A DNA stretch of 43,705 nt, taken from Streptomyces bohaiensis. Lineage in GTDB: Bacteria; Actinomycetota; Actinomycetes; Streptomycetales; Streptomycetaceae. Location: NCBI RefSeq assembly GCF_012033785.1, contig NZ_JAAVJC010000017.1, positions 1-43,705 of the forward strand, in the 5' to 3' direction. Positions 18,878-28,535 of the stretch are shown here, in pieces. The stretch's first letter is position 1. The number at the start of each line of letters is the position of its first letter. Both the position numbers and the translations under genes were made by a program. The notes under the pieces are model-generated. The model was not told the DNA's origin, ran no database searches, and saw only the letters and a program-made list of their open reading frames with translations.

Positions 18878-19291
18878 TTAGCTCAGACCGGGGAAGAAAA
18901 TCTTCATCTCGCGTTCGGCGGACGCCTCGGAGTCCGACGCGTGGATGAGGTTCTCGCGGACGATGGTGCCGAAGTCGCCGCGGATCGAGCCGGGGGTCGC
19001 GGCGATCGGGTCGGTCGGGCCGGAGAGCGTCCGCACGCCCTCGATGACGCGCTCGCCCTCGACGATCATCGCGATCGACGGGCCGGAGACCATGAACTCC
19101 ATCAGCGGCTCGTAGAACGGCCGGCCCTCGTGCTCGGCGTAGTGGCGCGCCAGCGTCTCGCGGTCCAGCGTCCGCATCTCCAGCGCGGTGATGCTCCAAC
19201 CCGCCTTCGCCTCGATCCGGCCGATGATCTCGCCGACCAGCCCGCGGCGGACGGCGTCCGGCTTGAGGAGAACGAGGGTGCGCTGGGTCAT
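18878..19291 (-). CDS. ndk: Nucleoside diphosphate kinase
   Basis: 137 aa, the exact usual length. It transfers the gamma phosphate between nucleoside triphosphates through phospho-His117, seen in ENLIHASDS. Other signatures are QRTLVLLKPDAVRRGLVGEII and MVSGPSIAMIVEG. The ATG at 19291 has GGAG upstream. A longer frame to 19384 adds a low-complexity leader and is rejected. The stop is TAA. It is separated from the DUF4233 gene by about 250 bases that look non-coding. Confidence 0.96.
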   Translation of the reverse strand: MTQRTLVLLKPDAVRRGLVGEIIGRIEAKAGWSITALEMRTLDRETLARHYAEHEGRPFYEPLMEFMVSGPSIAMIVEGERVIEGVRTLSGPTDPIAATPGSIRGDFGTIVRENLIHASDSEASAEREMKIFFPGLS

Positions 19292-19540
19292 GGATGGGCT
19301 CCAACCGGGGTGCGGTGCGGGACAGGTGAAGGCCCGGGATGCCCGGCGCGGGCGGCCGCGCGGCATCGACCGGTGAGCCCGCACGATACCCGCACCGCGG
19401 CCCGCGCCCCCAGTCGGCCCCGGGTAGGGCCGCCACCCGGACCGGCGCCCGGATCGTCGCCGCGCGCCCCGGGGGCGCCTCGGACCGGTCGGCGACCGCC
19501 GTCCCGCCGGCCCGGTGCGGCGCCCCGCGGCGCGCCGCCG

Positions 19541-19873
19541 TCAGGCCTGCGCGGCGTGCGCCGCCTTCAGCTCGTCGACCCGCCGCCCGAAGTGGACCGA
19601 GGCCCACCACAGGCCGGCGAAGCACGCGCCGAGGAAGAACATCATGGGGACGAGGAAACCGCTGAGCACCAGGCCGACCTGGAGCGCCCAGCCCATCGCC
19701 ACTCCCCCGGGGCGCGTCACGAAGCCGCAGAGCAGCACGCACAGCGCCATGACGACGCCGCACACCGCCCACAGCGTCCCGGCCGGGACGTCCGTCATCC
19801 GGTAGGCGACCAGTCCGACGAGGCCGACGAGCAGGGTCTCGGAGATGAGCGTCGCGGAACACAGGGTGCGCAT
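19541..19873 (-). CDS. DUF4233 small membrane protein
   Basis: 110 aa with four probable membrane helices (SETLLVGLVGLVAYRM, LWAVCGVVMALCVLLCG, WALQVGLVLSGFLV and MMFFLGACFAGLWW). DUF4233 proteins sit directly after folC in many actinobacteria; their role is unknown. The ATG shares one base with the folC stop (TGATG), so it is translationally coupled. Confidence 0.88.
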   Translation of the reverse strand: MRTLCSATLISETLLVGLVGLVAYRMTDVPAGTLWAVCGVVMALCVLLCGFVTRPGGVAMGWALQVGLVLSGFLVPMMFFLGACFAGLWWASVHFGRRVDELKAAHAAQA

Positions 19874-21423
19874 CAGCGGTCCCTTCGCAGCAGCACGCGG
19901 GCCTCGCCCACGGTGATCACGGAGCCGGTCACCAGCACACCCGCTCCGCCGTACTCGGCGGACTCCTCGGCGAGGGTGATCGCGGCCTCGATGGCGTCGT
20001 CGAGCCGGGGCTCCACCTGGACGCGGTCCTCACCGAAGACCTCGACCGCGACGGCCGCCAGTTCGTCGGGGTCCATGGCGCGGTGCGTCGAGTTGCCGGT
20101 GACCACGACCTCGGCCAGCACCGGCTCCAGGGCTTCCAGCACTCCGCGCACGTCCTTGCCGGCGCTGGTGGAGACCACCCCGATGAGGCGGCTGAAGTCG
20201 AATGCCTCACCGATGGCGGCGGCCGTGACGGCGGCGCCCGCCGGGTTGTGCGCCGCGTCCAGGATGACGCTGGGGCTGGTGCGGACCAGCTCCAACCGTC
20301 CGGGCGAGGTGACCTGCGCGAACGCCTCGCGCACCAGGTCCTGGTCGAGCGTCCGGTGGTGGGTGGCGCCGATGCCGAAGAACGCCTCCACCGCCGCCAG
20401 CGCCACCACGGCGTTGTGCGCCATGTGCTCGCCATGCAGCGGCAGGAAGACGTTGGGGTACTCGCCGCCGAGGCCGCGCAGCGTCAGCAGCTGGCCGCCG
20501 ACCGCGACCTCCCGGGAGACGACGCCGAACTCCAGCCCCTCGCGGGCCACGGTGGCGTCCCGCTCCCCGGCGCGACGCAGCATGACCGCTGCGGCGTCGA
20601 GCGGCTGCTGCGCGAGGACGACGGTGGCGTCCTGCTTGATGATCCCGGACTTCTCGCCGGCGATGGCCTCCTCGGTGGTGCCGAGGCGGTCGGTGTGGTC
20701 CAGCGAGATGGGGGTGACCACGGCCACCTGGCCGTCGACGACGTTGGTGCAGTCCCACTCGCCGCCCATGCCGACCTCGACGACGGCGACGTCGACCGGG
20801 GCGTCGGCGAACGCGGCGAACGCCATCGCGGTGAGCACCTCGAAGAAGGAGAGGCGGTGTTCCTGCCGGGCGTCGACCAGCTCGACGAAGGGCAGCAGGT
20901 CGCGGTAGGTCTCGATGAACCGCTCGGGGTCGATCGGGCGCCGGTCCAGGCTGATCCGCTCGGTGATCGACTGCACGTGCGGGCTGCTGAACCGGCCGGT
21001 CCGCAGTTCGAAGGCGCCGAGCAGCGTCTCGATCATGCGAGCGGTGGTGGTCTTGCCGTTGGTGCCGGTGATGTGGATCGCCGGGTAGGAGCGCTGCGGA
21101 TCACCGAGGACGTCCATCAGCTCCCGGATGCGGACCAGGGACGGGTCCAGCTTGGTCTCGGGCCACCGCCCCGCCAGCTCCGCCTCGACCTCGGCCAGCG
21201 CGCGGTCGGTCTCCGGGTCCTCGGGACGTCCGGGGACGTCGTCCTCGGCGGAGGGCGGGCCGGACAGGGCACGCAGCGTCCGGCTCCCGGCCTCGATGAC
21301 GGCCAGGTCGGGATCTCGGACGGTCTCCTCCTCGACGATCTCCGCGAACGGGTCGCCGCCCGGGGTGTCGGGGGCGTGGTCGTCGGGGCTGTCGGGGCCG
21401 AAGTCGTCGGGGGTGTCGCTCAC
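19873..21423 (-). CDS. folC: Folylpolyglutamate synthase / dihydrofolate synthase
   Basis: 516 aa, a Mur-ligase-type ATP-dependent enzyme that adds glutamate to dihydropteroate or folates. The P-loop HITGTNGKTTTARMIE lies at about residues 119-134, followed by SSPHVQSITERI and VAVVEVGMGGEWDCTN, and a C-terminal domain with VILDAAHNPAGA. The first 80 residues are an acidic extension (PDSPDDHAPDTPGG) that compact FolC proteins lack. The GTG at 21423 was chosen over a TTG at 21432; neither has a strong ribosome site. The DUF4233 gene overlaps its end, and a hairpin separates it from valS. Confidence 0.93.
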   Translation of the reverse strand: MSDTPDDFGPDSPDDHAPDTPGGDPFAEIVEEETVRDPDLAVIEAGSRTLRALSGPPSAEDDVPGRPEDPETDRALAEVEAELAGRWPETKLDPSLVRIRELMDVLGDPQRSYPAIHITGTNGKTTTARMIETLLGAFELRTGRFSSPHVQSITERISLDRRPIDPERFIETYRDLLPFVELVDARQEHRLSFFEVLTAMAFAAFADAPVDVAVVEVGMGGEWDCTNVVDGQVAVVTPISLDHTDRLGTTEEAIAGEKSGIIKQDATVVLAQQPLDAAAVMLRRAGERDATVAREGLEFGVVSREVAVGGQLLTLRGLGGEYPNVFLPLHGEHMAHNAVVALAAVEAFFGIGATHHRTLDQDLVREAFAQVTSPGRLELVRTSPSVILDAAHNPAGAAVTAAAIGEAFDFSRLIGVVSTSAGKDVRGVLEALEPVLAEVVVTGNSTHRAMDPDELAAVAVEVFGEDRVQVEPRLDDAIEAAITLAEESAEYGGAGVLVTGSVITVGEARVLLRRDR

Positions 21424-21500
21424 GGGGCTCAAGTCTACGGAAGGGCGGCGGCCCGCGGTGCGCCACCCGCACGTGCCGGGCCGGCGGGGTGGACGCGGAA

Positions 21501-21538
21501 CGCCCGGTCCCGCTCCCCGAGGGGAGCCGAACCGGGCG
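21501..21538 (-). terminator. Hairpin terminator after valS
   Basis: Outer arms CGCCCGGT (21501-21508) and ACCGGGCG (21531-21538), with inner arms GCTCCCC / GGGGAGC, making a near-continuous stem. It lies between the valS stop and the folC start, so folC probably has its own promoter. Confidence 0.8.
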
Positions 21539-21560
21539 TCGCGGGCGCGCCTGCGGCCGG

Positions 21561-24194
21561 TCAGCCGCGGGGCAGCCGCTCCAGCTGGCCGGTCAGCCGG
21601 GTGATGTCCGCCTCGGCGGTGGCCTGGCGGGCGCGGATCTTCTCCACGACCGGGGCCGGTGCCTTGGCGAGGAACCCCTCGTTGCCGAGCTTCGCGGTGG
21701 TCTGCTTCAGCTCCTTCTCGGCAGCGGCGAGGTCCTTCTGGAGCCGCTTGCGCTCGGCCTCGACGTCGATGACGCCGGACAGGTCGAGCGCGACCGTGGC
21801 ACCGGCGACCGGCAGCGTGGCGGTCGCCTCGAAGGCGTCACCGGCGGGCTGGAGCCGCAGCAGGGCGCGCATGGCCTCCTCGTGGCCGGCGAGGCCGGTC
21901 CCGTCCAGCTCCAGCCGGGCCGGGACCCGCTGCCCGGGCTGGAGGCCCTGGTCGGCGCGGAACCGGCGGATCTCGGTGACCACCCGGCGGACGGTGGCGA
22001 GCTCCGCCTCGGCCGCCGCGTCGCGGAAGCCGGTGTCCTCGGGCCAGGCCGCGACCACGACCGACTCCCGGCCGGTGAGGGTGGTCCACAGCTCCTCGGT
22101 GACGAACGGCACGATCGGGTGCAGCAGCCGCAGCGTGCGGTCCAGCACCTCGCCCAGGACGCGGCGGGAGACGTCGGCGGGCTCGCCGCCGGCGGCGAAG
22201 ACCGTCTTGCTCAGCTCCACGTACCAGTCGAAGACCTCGTCCCACGCGAAGTGGAAGAGGAGGTCGCTGACCTTGGCGAACTGGTAGTCCTCGTAGCCGG
22301 CGTCGGCCTCGGCGACCACCGCGTCGAGTCGGGAGAGGATCCACCGGTCGGTGGCCGACATCCGCTCGGCCGCGGGCAGCGGGCCGTCGACGGTGGCGCC
22401 GTTGATCAGCGCGAACCGGGTGGCGTTCCACAGCTTGTTGGCGAAGTTCCGCGAGGCCTGGACCCAGTCCTCGCCGATCGGCACATCCGCGCCGGGGTTG
22501 GCGCCGCGGGCGAGGGTGAAACGGACGGCGTCCGCGCCGTAGCGGTCCATCCAGTCCAGCGGGTCGACGACGTTCCCGAACGACTTCGACATCTTCTTGC
22601 CGTGCTCGTCGCGGACGAGACCGGTGAGGGCGATCGTCCGGAACGGCGGGGTGCCGTCGAGGGCGTAGAGGCCGAACATCATCATCCGGGCGACCCAGAA
22701 GAAGATGATGTCGTGGCCGGTCAGCAGGGTGTCGGTCGGGTAGAACTTCTTGAGGTCCGAGGTCTGCTCGGGCCAACCGAGAGTGGAGAACGGCCACAGG
22801 CCGGAGGAGAACCAGGTGTCCAGGACGTCGCTGTCCTGGGTCCAGCCCTCGCCGGTCGGCGGCTCCTCGTCGGGGCCGACGCAGACCGTCTCGCCGTTCG
22901 GGCCGTACCAGACGGGGATGCGGTGGCCCCACCACAACTGCCGCGAGATGCACCAGTCGTGCATGTTGTCGACCCAGTCGAAGTAGCGCTTGGCCATCTC
23001 CGGCGGGTGGATCGCGACGCGGCCGTCGCGGACGGCGTCGCCGGCCTCCTGCGCCAGCGGGCCGACCTTGACCCACCACTGCATGGACAGCCGCGGCTCG
23101 ACGGTGGTCTGGCAGCGGGAGCAGTGGCCGACCGCGTGCAGGTAGGGCCGCTTCTCGGCGACGATCCGCCCCTGCTCGCGCAGCGCGCTGACGATGGTCG
23201 AGCGGGCCTCGAACCGGTCCAACCCCTCGAACGGGCCGGGCACGGTGATGACGCCGCGCTCGTCCATGACCGTCAGGGACGGCAGGTCGTGGCGCCGGCC
23301 GATGGCGAAGTCGTTCGGGTCGTGCGCCGGGGTCACCTTGACGGCGCCGGTGCCGAACTCGGGGTCGACGTGCTCGTCGGCGACGACGGGGATGGTCCGG
23401 TCCGTCAGCGGGAGCTTGATCTGCCGTCCGATGAGGTGCCGGTAGCGCTCGTCCTCGGGGTGGACCGCGACCGCCGTGTCGCCGAGCATCGTCTCGGCGC
23501 GGGTGGTCGCGACGACCAGCCGGTCCTCGCCCTCGCCGTAGGCGATGGAGACCAGTTCACCCGCGTCCTCCTGGTAGTCCACCTCGATGTCCGAGATGGC
23601 CGTCAGGCAGCGCGGGCACCAGTTGATGATCCGCTCGGCGCGGTAGATCAGCCCGTCGTCGTGGAGGCGCTTGAAGATGGTGCCGACGGCACGCGAGAGG
23701 CCCTCGTCCATGGTGAACCGCTCGCGCGACCAGTCGACGCCGTCGCCGAGCCGCCGCATCTGGCCGAGGATGCGGCCGCCGTACTCCTCCTTCCACTGCC
23801 AGACGCGGTCCGTGAACTCCTCACGGCCGAGGTCCTGCCGGGAGCGGCCCTCCTCGGCGAGCTGCTGCTCGACCTTGTTCTGGGTGGCGATGCCGGCGTG
23901 GTCCATGCCGGGCAGCCACAGCGCCTCGAACCCCTGCATCCGCTTGCGGCGGGTCAGGGCGTCCATGAGGGTGTGCTGGAAGGCGTGGCCCAGGTGGAGG
24001 CTACCGGTGACGTTGGGCGGCGGGATGACGATCGTGTAGGGCGGCTTGTCGCTGGTGGCGTCCGCCTCGAAGTAACCGCGCTCTACCCAGCGGTCGTACA
24101 GCTTCCCCTCTACCTCGGCCGGCGCGTACTGCGTCGGGAGATCGGCGGGGGCGCGCTGGGGCCCGGGTCCGGGCTGCTGAGTGTTGTCGGTCAC
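21561..24194 (-). CDS. valS: Valine--tRNA ligase
   Basis: 877 aa, class I aminoacyl-tRNA synthetase that charges tRNA-Val. The HIGH signature appears as SLHLGHAFQ and KMSKS as KKMSKSFGN. Between them lies the editing domain; after them the anticodon-binding helices. The last 60 residues form the coiled coil typical of ValRS ([20 protein letters not shown]). The start is the GTG at 24194, and the first 20 residues are Gln/Pro-rich. It diverges from the Pro/Gln-rich anchored protein gene at 24321. No T-box leader was recognised upstream. Confidence 0.96.
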   Translation of the reverse strand: MTDNTQQPGPGPQRAPADLPTQYAPAEVEGKLYDRWVERGYFEADATSDKPPYTIVIPPPNVTGSLHLGHAFQHTLMDALTRRKRMQGFEALWLPGMDHAGIATQNKVEQQLAEEGRSRQDLGREEFTDRVWQWKEEYGGRILGQMRRLGDGVDWSRERFTMDEGLSRAVGTIFKRLHDDGLIYRAERIINWCPRCLTAISDIEVDYQEDAGELVSIAYGEGEDRLVVATTRAETMLGDTAVAVHPEDERYRHLIGRQIKLPLTDRTIPVVADEHVDPEFGTGAVKVTPAHDPNDFAIGRRHDLPSLTVMDERGVITVPGPFEGLDRFEARSTIVSALREQGRIVAEKRPYLHAVGHCSRCQTTVEPRLSMQWWVKVGPLAQEAGDAVRDGRVAIHPPEMAKRYFDWVDNMHDWCISRQLWWGHRIPVWYGPNGETVCVGPDEEPPTGEGWTQDSDVLDTWFSSGLWPFSTLGWPEQTSDLKKFYPTDTLLTGHDIIFFWVARMMMFGLYALDGTPPFRTIALTGLVRDEHGKKMSKSFGNVVDPLDWMDRYGADAVRFTLARGANPGADVPIGEDWVQASRNFANKLWNATRFALINGATVDGPLPAAERMSATDRWILSRLDAVVAEADAGYEDYQFAKVSDLLFHFAWDEVFDWYVELSKTVFAAGGEPADVSRRVLGEVLDRTLRLLHPIVPFVTEELWTTLTGRESVVVAAWPEDTGFRDAAAEAELATVRRVVTEIRRFRADQGLQPGQRVPARLELDGTGLAGHEEAMRALLRLQPAGDAFEATATLPVAGATVALDLSGVIDVEAERKRLQKDLAAAEKELKQTTAKLGNEGFLAKAPAPVVEKIRARQATAEADITRLTGQLERLPRG

Positions 24195-24320
24195 GGGCGT
24201 CAGTGTATCGGCGGCAATGTCCCGGGTTCGAATCGGTTTCGGGCCCGGATGTACAGGGCAGCGCCGGGTCCGCCAGGATGGGCGGAGCTATCGACGCACA
24301 CGCTCTTCGAGGGGAAGAAG

Positions 24321-25406
24321 ATGAGCCACAACCAGCCGGGGCCGTACGGGCAACCCCAGCAGCCCGGGCAGCCCGGCCCGTACGGCGCTCCGCCGCCGCA
24401 GGGCGGGGCGCCCGGCGGCCCAAACCCGTACGCGCAGCCCGGCGGCCAGGGCTACGGCTACCCCCAGCAGCCCCCGCAGCAGTCGGGCCCCTACGGCTAC
24501 CCCCAGCAGCAGCCCCCGCAGCCGCCGCACGGCACCGGCGGCTACGCGCAGCCGCAGCCCCCGCAGCACGGCCAGTACCCCGGACAGCAGGTGCCGCAGC
24601 AGTACCCGCCGCAGCAGCAGCCCTACGGCGGGCAGCCCCCCTACGGCCAGCAGCCGCCGCAGCCGCCCCAGGGCGGGGGACGCAGCAAGCGGAAGGTGCT
24701 GTTCGCCGTCGGCGCGGGGATCGGCGCCGTGGTGATCGGCGGCGCGCTGTACACCGTTCTCAGCGGCGGTGACACCCCTCTCGCGGCCGACGACGGCACC
24801 CGGTACGAACTCGCGCTCCCCCAGACGAGCGGCAGCTTCCAGCTCATGGCCGAGGGCACCGACGAGGGTGTCGAGCCCGACGACGACGCACTCGCCGAGG
24901 CCGGCGTGGAGTTCAGCGGCTCCGTCAACGGCAGCTTCACCGACGCCGACATCGACGCCCCCGAGGAACTGCTGATGACCGGTGGGCGCGGTCTGCTGTT
25001 CGCCGGCATGTGGGGCGAGGTGCACCGGCCGCAGCAGACCGTCGACGGCCTCTTCCATGAGCTGACGGCGGGCCTGGCGGAGAGCAACAGCCCGGAGTCG
25101 ACCATCGAGCTCATCGGGACGGCCGAGTCGTTCGGGGACGACGAGGTGGTGCTCAAGTGCCAGCAGGCCACCGAGACCAACAACGACGAGGAGCTCGGGA
25201 CGCTGGAGTACACCACCACCGTCTGCGTGTGGGCCGACTACTCCACGGTGGGCGCCGCCTACCTGCTGAACAGCCCCACCTTCCCCACCGACGTCGACCC
25301 GGAGACCCTCACCCCGGACGACATCGACTACGCGGACGCGGTGCCGACGGCCGAGGCCGCCGAGATCACCCTCCAGCTCCGTGAGGACACCCGGGTCGAA
25401 CGCTGA
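24321..25406 (+). CDS. Pro/Gln/Gly-rich membrane-anchored hypothetical protein
   Basis: 361 aa. Residues 1-120 are low complexity with repeated [13 protein letters not shown] and GQQPP units, presumably cytoplasmic and disordered. A basic stop (RSKRK) leads into one membrane helix at about 125-148 ([22 protein letters not shown]). The outer domain of about 210 residues is acidic and has two Cys (VVLKCQQ and TTVCVW), which could form a disulfide. This layout is common in streptomycete membrane proteins; the role is unknown. The ATG at 24321 has GAGGGGAAG upstream. It converges on clpX with only 36 bases between. Confidence 0.85.
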   Translation: MSHNQPGPYGQPQQPGQPGPYGAPPPQGGAPGGPNPYAQPGGQGYGYPQQPPQQSGPYGYPQQQPPQPPHGTGGYAQPQPPQHGQYPGQQVPQQYPPQQQPYGGQPPYGQQPPQPPQGGGRSKRKVLFAVGAGIGAVVIGGALYTVLSGGDTPLAADDGTRYELALPQTSGSFQLMAEGTDEGVEPDDDALAEAGVEFSGSVNGSFTDADIDAPEELLMTGGRGLLFAGMWGEVHRPQQTVDGLFHELTAGLAESNSPESTIELIGTAESFGDDEVVLKCQQATETNNDEELGTLEYTTTVCVWADYSTVGAAYLLNSPTFPTDVDPETLTPDDIDYADAVPTAEAAEITLQLREDTRVER

Positions 25407-25442
25407 CCGGGCGGTGCGCTCACCGACACGGCCGAGGGGCCG

Positions 25443-26744
25443 TCAGGCGGTGCGCTCGCGCGGGGTGCGGTCCTGGTTGCCGCGCTGCTTGGCGAGGCGG
25501 GAGCGGGGCACCAGCGTCGGGTTGACGTTGGAGCGCACGACCTCCTCGGTGATGACGACCTGGCCCACGTCCTCCCGGGACGGCACCTCGTACATCACCG
25601 ACTGGAGGACTTCCTCCATGATCGCGCGCAGTCCGCGGGCGCCCGTGCCCCGCAGGATCGCCTGGTCGGCGATGGCCTCCAGCGCGAGCCGGTCGAACTC
25701 CAGCTCCACGCCGTCGATCTCGAAGAGCCGCTGGTACTGCTTGACGATCGCGTTGCGCGGCTCGGTGAGGATGCGGAGCAGTGCCTCGCGGTCCAGGTTG
25801 TGCACCGAGGTGATCACGGGGAGCCGGCCGATGAACTCCGGGATCATGCCGTACTTGACGAGGTCCTCGGGGAGCGCGTCGGAGAGCAGCTCCGAGGAGT
25901 CCGTGTCGCGCTTGGAGCGGATGTCCGCGCCGAAGCCGATGCCGCGCGAGCCGGAACGGGCCCGGATGATCTCGTCGAGCCCCGCGAAGGCGCCACCGAC
26001 GATGAACAGCACGTTGGAGGTGTCGATCTGGAGGAACTCCTGGTGCGGGTGCTTCCGCCCGCCCTGCGGCGGCACCGCGGCGGTGGTGCCCTCCAGGATC
26101 TTCAGCAGCGCCTGCTGCACGCCCTCGCCGGAGACGTCACGCGTGATCGACGGGTTCTCGCTCTTGCGGGCGACCTTGTCGATCTCGTCGATGTAGATGA
26201 TCCCCTGCTCGGCCTTCTTGATGTCGTAGTCGGCCGCCTGGATCAGCTTGAGCAGGATGTTCTCGACGTCCTCACCCACGTACCCGGCCTCGGTGAGGGC
26301 GGTGGCGTCGGTGATCGCGAACGGCACGTTCAGCATGCGGGCCAGGGTCTGCGCCAGCAGCGTCTTGCCGGAGCCGGTCGGGCCGAGCAGCAGGATGTTG
26401 GACTTCGCCAGCTCGATGTCCTCGTCCCGGGAGCCGGAGTCCTGCTCGCTGGCGCGGACCCGCTTGTAGTGGTTGTACACGGCCACGGACAGCGCCTTCT
26501 TGGCGTCGTCCTGGCCGACCACGTAGCTCTCGAGGAACTCGTAGATCTCCCGCGGCTTGGGGAGCTCGCTCAGTTCCGCGTCGGGCGACTCGGCGAGCTC
26601 CTCCTCGATGATCTCGTTGCAGAGATCGATGCACTCGTCGCAGATGTAGACCCCCGGGCCCGCGATGAGCTTCTTCACCTGCTTCTGACTCTTGCCGCAG
26701 AACGAGCACTTGAGCAGATCGCCGCCGTCACCGATGCGTGCCAC
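25443..26744 (-). CDS. clpX: ATP-dependent Clp protease ATP-binding subunit ClpX
   Basis: 433 aa. AAA+ unfoldase that feeds substrates to the ClpP1P2 peptidase. The N-terminal zinc-binding domain has CSFC and CDEC; Walker A is GPTGSGKT and Walker B is IIYIDEIDK. The substrate-gripping pore loop and the [12 protein letters not shown] segment follow. A region with IGF-like contacts to ClpP is expected near [14 protein letters not shown]. The GTG at 26744 gives [16 protein letters not shown], the normal streptomycete N-terminus. It lies 178 bases after clpP2, with a stem-loop between, so it may have its own promoter. The C-terminal 15 residues are basic. Confidence 0.96.
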   Translation of the reverse strand: MARIGDGGDLLKCSFCGKSQKQVKKLIAGPGVYICDECIDLCNEIIEEELAESPDAELSELPKPREIYEFLESYVVGQDDAKKALSVAVYNHYKRVRASEQDSGSRDEDIELAKSNILLLGPTGSGKTLLAQTLARMLNVPFAITDATALTEAGYVGEDVENILLKLIQAADYDIKKAEQGIIYIDEIDKVARKSENPSITRDVSGEGVQQALLKILEGTTAAVPPQGGRKHPHQEFLQIDTSNVLFIVGGAFAGLDEIIRARSGSRGIGFGADIRSKRDTDSSELLSDALPEDLVKYGMIPEFIGRLPVITSVHNLDREALLRILTEPRNAIVKQYQRLFEIDGVELEFDRLALEAIADQAILRGTGARGLRAIMEEVLQSVMYEVPSREDVGQVVITEEVVRSNVNPTLVPRSRLAKQRGNQDRTPRERTA

Positions 26745-26839
26745 GAGGTGCGTCCCCTTCGCCTGCGCAGCGCCCCGGGGGACGCTGCCTGGTGCTAGTT
26801 CGCCATGTCTTGCCCTGACGACGGTACCCCGTCGCCCTG

Positions 26840-26903
26840 CCGGTAGGCCCCCCTTGTCGGGAATCCTCCACCGAGGAACCCCTGTCCAAGGCGGGCCTAC
26901 CGG
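26840..26903 (-). terminator. Stem-loop between clpP2 and clpX
   Basis: A perfect 11-bp stem (CCGGTAGGCCC at 26840-26850 and 26893-26903) closes a 42-base loop, which holds a smaller TCCTC/GAGGA hairpin. It lies between clpP2 (stop 26923) and clpX (start 26744). It could end the clpP1P2 transcript in part, so that clpX is made at a different level, or act as an RNA processing site. Confidence 0.55.
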
Positions 26904-26922
26904 GGAAATCCGCCGTGGTTCC

Positions 26923-27579
26923 TCAGTCGGTCGAGGAACGCGTGGTGACGATCTGGTCGATCAGACCGTAGTCCTTGGCGCCCTCGGCGGTCAGGATCTT
27001 GTCCCGCTCGATGTCGTCGCGGATCTGGTCGATCGGCTTGGTGGAGTGCGTGGAGAGCATCTCCTCCAGCTGGATCCGCATGCGCTGGATCTCGTTGGCG
27101 GCGATCTCCAGGTCGGAGACCTGACCGCGGCCGGTCTCGCTGTAGGGCTGGTGGATCATGATGCGCGCGTTCGGGAGCGCCATGCGCTTGCCGGCGGTGC
27201 CCGCCGCCAGCAGCACCGCGGCGGCCGAGGCGGCCTGGCCCATGCAGACGGTCTGGATGTCCGGCTTCACGAACTGCATGGTGTCGTAGATCGCGGTCAG
27301 CGCCGTGAACGACCCACCGGGGCTGTTGATGTAGATCTGGATGTCGCGGTCCGGGTCCATCGACTCCAGGCACAGCAGCTGCGCCATGACGTCGTTGGCC
27401 GAGGCGTCGTCGATCTGCACCCCGAGGAAGATCACCCGCTCCTCGAAGAGCTTGGCGTAGGGGTCGTACTCGCGGACACCCTGCGAGGTGCGCTCGACGA
27501 AGCGGGGCACGACGTAGCGTGCCTCGGCGGGGGTCCGGTCGTACAGGCCGGAGCCGGGGAAGGCGGGTGACTGTGCCAT
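26923..27579 (-). CDS. clpP2: ATP-dependent Clp protease proteolytic subunit ClpP2
   Basis: 218 aa, a serine peptidase that forms a mixed barrel with ClpP1. The catalytic Ser is in [12 protein letters not shown], the His in IMIHQPY, and the Asp in the following helix region. It has the longer N-terminal leader of the ClpP2 type ([20 protein letters not shown]), probably removed on maturation. The ATG at 27579 has GGAG upstream. It follows clpP1 by 85 bases and is co-transcribed. Confidence 0.95.
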   Translation of the reverse strand: MAQSPAFPGSGLYDRTPAEARYVVPRFVERTSQGVREYDPYAKLFEERVIFLGVQIDDASANDVMAQLLCLESMDPDRDIQIYINSPGGSFTALTAIYDTMQFVKPDIQTVCMGQAASAAAVLLAAGTAGKRMALPNARIMIHQPYSETGRGQVSDLEIAANEIQRMRIQLEEMLSTHSTKPIDQIRDDIERDKILTAEGAKDYGLIDQIVTTRSSTD

Positions 27580-27664
27580 CGTCTGTGTCTCCAGGTGAGG
27601 TGCGGGCTGCGGGGGAAGCCGGGGGACGGCCCCGGCCGGTGCCGTGAAGGGGCGGGGTGCGCCG

Positions 27665-28279
27665 TCAGGCGCCGGTGCCACCGCTGCCGGGGATGTCCGC
27701 GGCGTCGGAGATCACCGCGTCCACCAGGCCGTACTCACGCGCCTCGTCGGCCGTGAACCAGCGGTCGCGGTCGGCGTCGCGCGTCCACTGCTCGACGCTC
27801 TGGCCGGTGTGGTGCGCGGAGAGCTCCGCCATCTTCTTCTTGGTACGCAGCAGCCACTCGGCGTGGATCTTGATGTCCGAGGCGGAGCCGGCGAGGCCGG
27901 CGGACGGCTGGTGGATCAGGATCTCGGCGTTCGGCAGCGCGAAGCGCTTGCCGGGGGTGCCGGCGCTCAGCAGGAACTGGCCCATGGAGGCGGCCATGCC
28001 CATGGCGATCGTCACCACGTCGTTCTTGATGAACTGCATCGTGTCGTAGATCGCCATCCCGGCGGTGATGGAACCGCCCGGGCTGTTGATGTACAGGTTG
28101 ATGTCCTTCTCCGGGTCCGCGGCGAGAAGGAGCAGCTGCGCGGTGATCCGGTTGGCGATGTCGTCGTCCACGGGCTGGCCGAGGAAGATGATCCGCTCGT
28201 TGAGCAGCCGGTTGTAGACCTGGTCGCCGAGACCGCCGTTCATAGCGTCGGCGGCGGCGGAAGGCATCGGAAGCGTCAC
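27665..28279 (-). CDS. clpP1: ATP-dependent Clp protease proteolytic subunit ClpP1
   Basis: 204 aa. The catalytic Ser lies in [15 protein letters not shown] and the His in ILIHQPSAG; the [19 protein letters not shown] substrate-strand region is intact. ClpP1 pairs with ClpP2 and loss affects streptomycete development. I chose the GTG at 28279, giving [12 protein letters not shown], because AGGTGG lies five bases upstream and this matches the family N-terminus. A GTG at 28288 has no ribosome site. Control by ClgR is likely from the operator upstream (28399). Confidence 0.95.
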   Translation of the reverse strand: MTLPMPSAAADAMNGGLGDQVYNRLLNERIIFLGQPVDDDIANRITAQLLLLAADPEKDINLYINSPGGSITAGMAIYDTMQFIKNDVVTIAMGMAASMGQFLLSAGTPGKRFALPNAEILIHQPSAGLAGSASDIKIHAEWLLRTKKKMAELSAHHTGQSVEQWTRDADRDRWFTADEAREYGLVDAVISDAADIPGSGGTGA

Positions 28280-28398
28280 GTATTCCACCTGCTCATTCGT
28301 TGCACGGCCGCGTCGTCACTCGACCGTCATTCGGCATCTGCATTGTTCTTACGGACCTTAACGCGCTGCCCCCGCCGACCCGTCCCGGCCAGGTAACT

Positions 28399-28412
28399 GT
28401 TCGCTGTGAGCG
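28399..28412 (-). promoter_or_regulatory. ClgR-type operator upstream of clpP1
   Basis: The site reads GTTCGC, five bases, GCG, exactly the published ClgR consensus of actinomycetes. It is 120 bases before the clpP1 start, where ClgR activates clpP1P2 in Streptomyces. Orientation is with the plus strand, which is acceptable for a near-palindromic operator. The clgR gene itself is not in this window. Confidence 0.7.
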
Positions 28413-28454
28413 CAGGGTGGCGGTGCGCGCAGGGCGGCCGCGCGGCCCGGGGAC

Positions 28455-28493
28455 GGAACGGGGCCGGACGCTCGTAGCGTCCGGCCCCGTTCC
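28455..28493 (-). terminator. Strong hairpin terminator after tig
   Basis: A perfect 18-bp stem (from GGAACGGGGCCGGACGCT) with a 3-base loop, 43 bases beyond the tig stop. It insulates clpP1P2 from tig transcription. Confidence 0.92.
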
Positions 28494-28535
28494 GGCTGTC
28501 GCGGGGGCGCCGTGGCGGCGCCGGCCGCCGCGACG

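Noticed and set aside
21489-25406. A 1305-codon open frame running across valS into the Pro/Gln-rich gene
   Set aside because: Its first part is antisense to valS; only the part from ATG 24321, with a ribosome site, is real.
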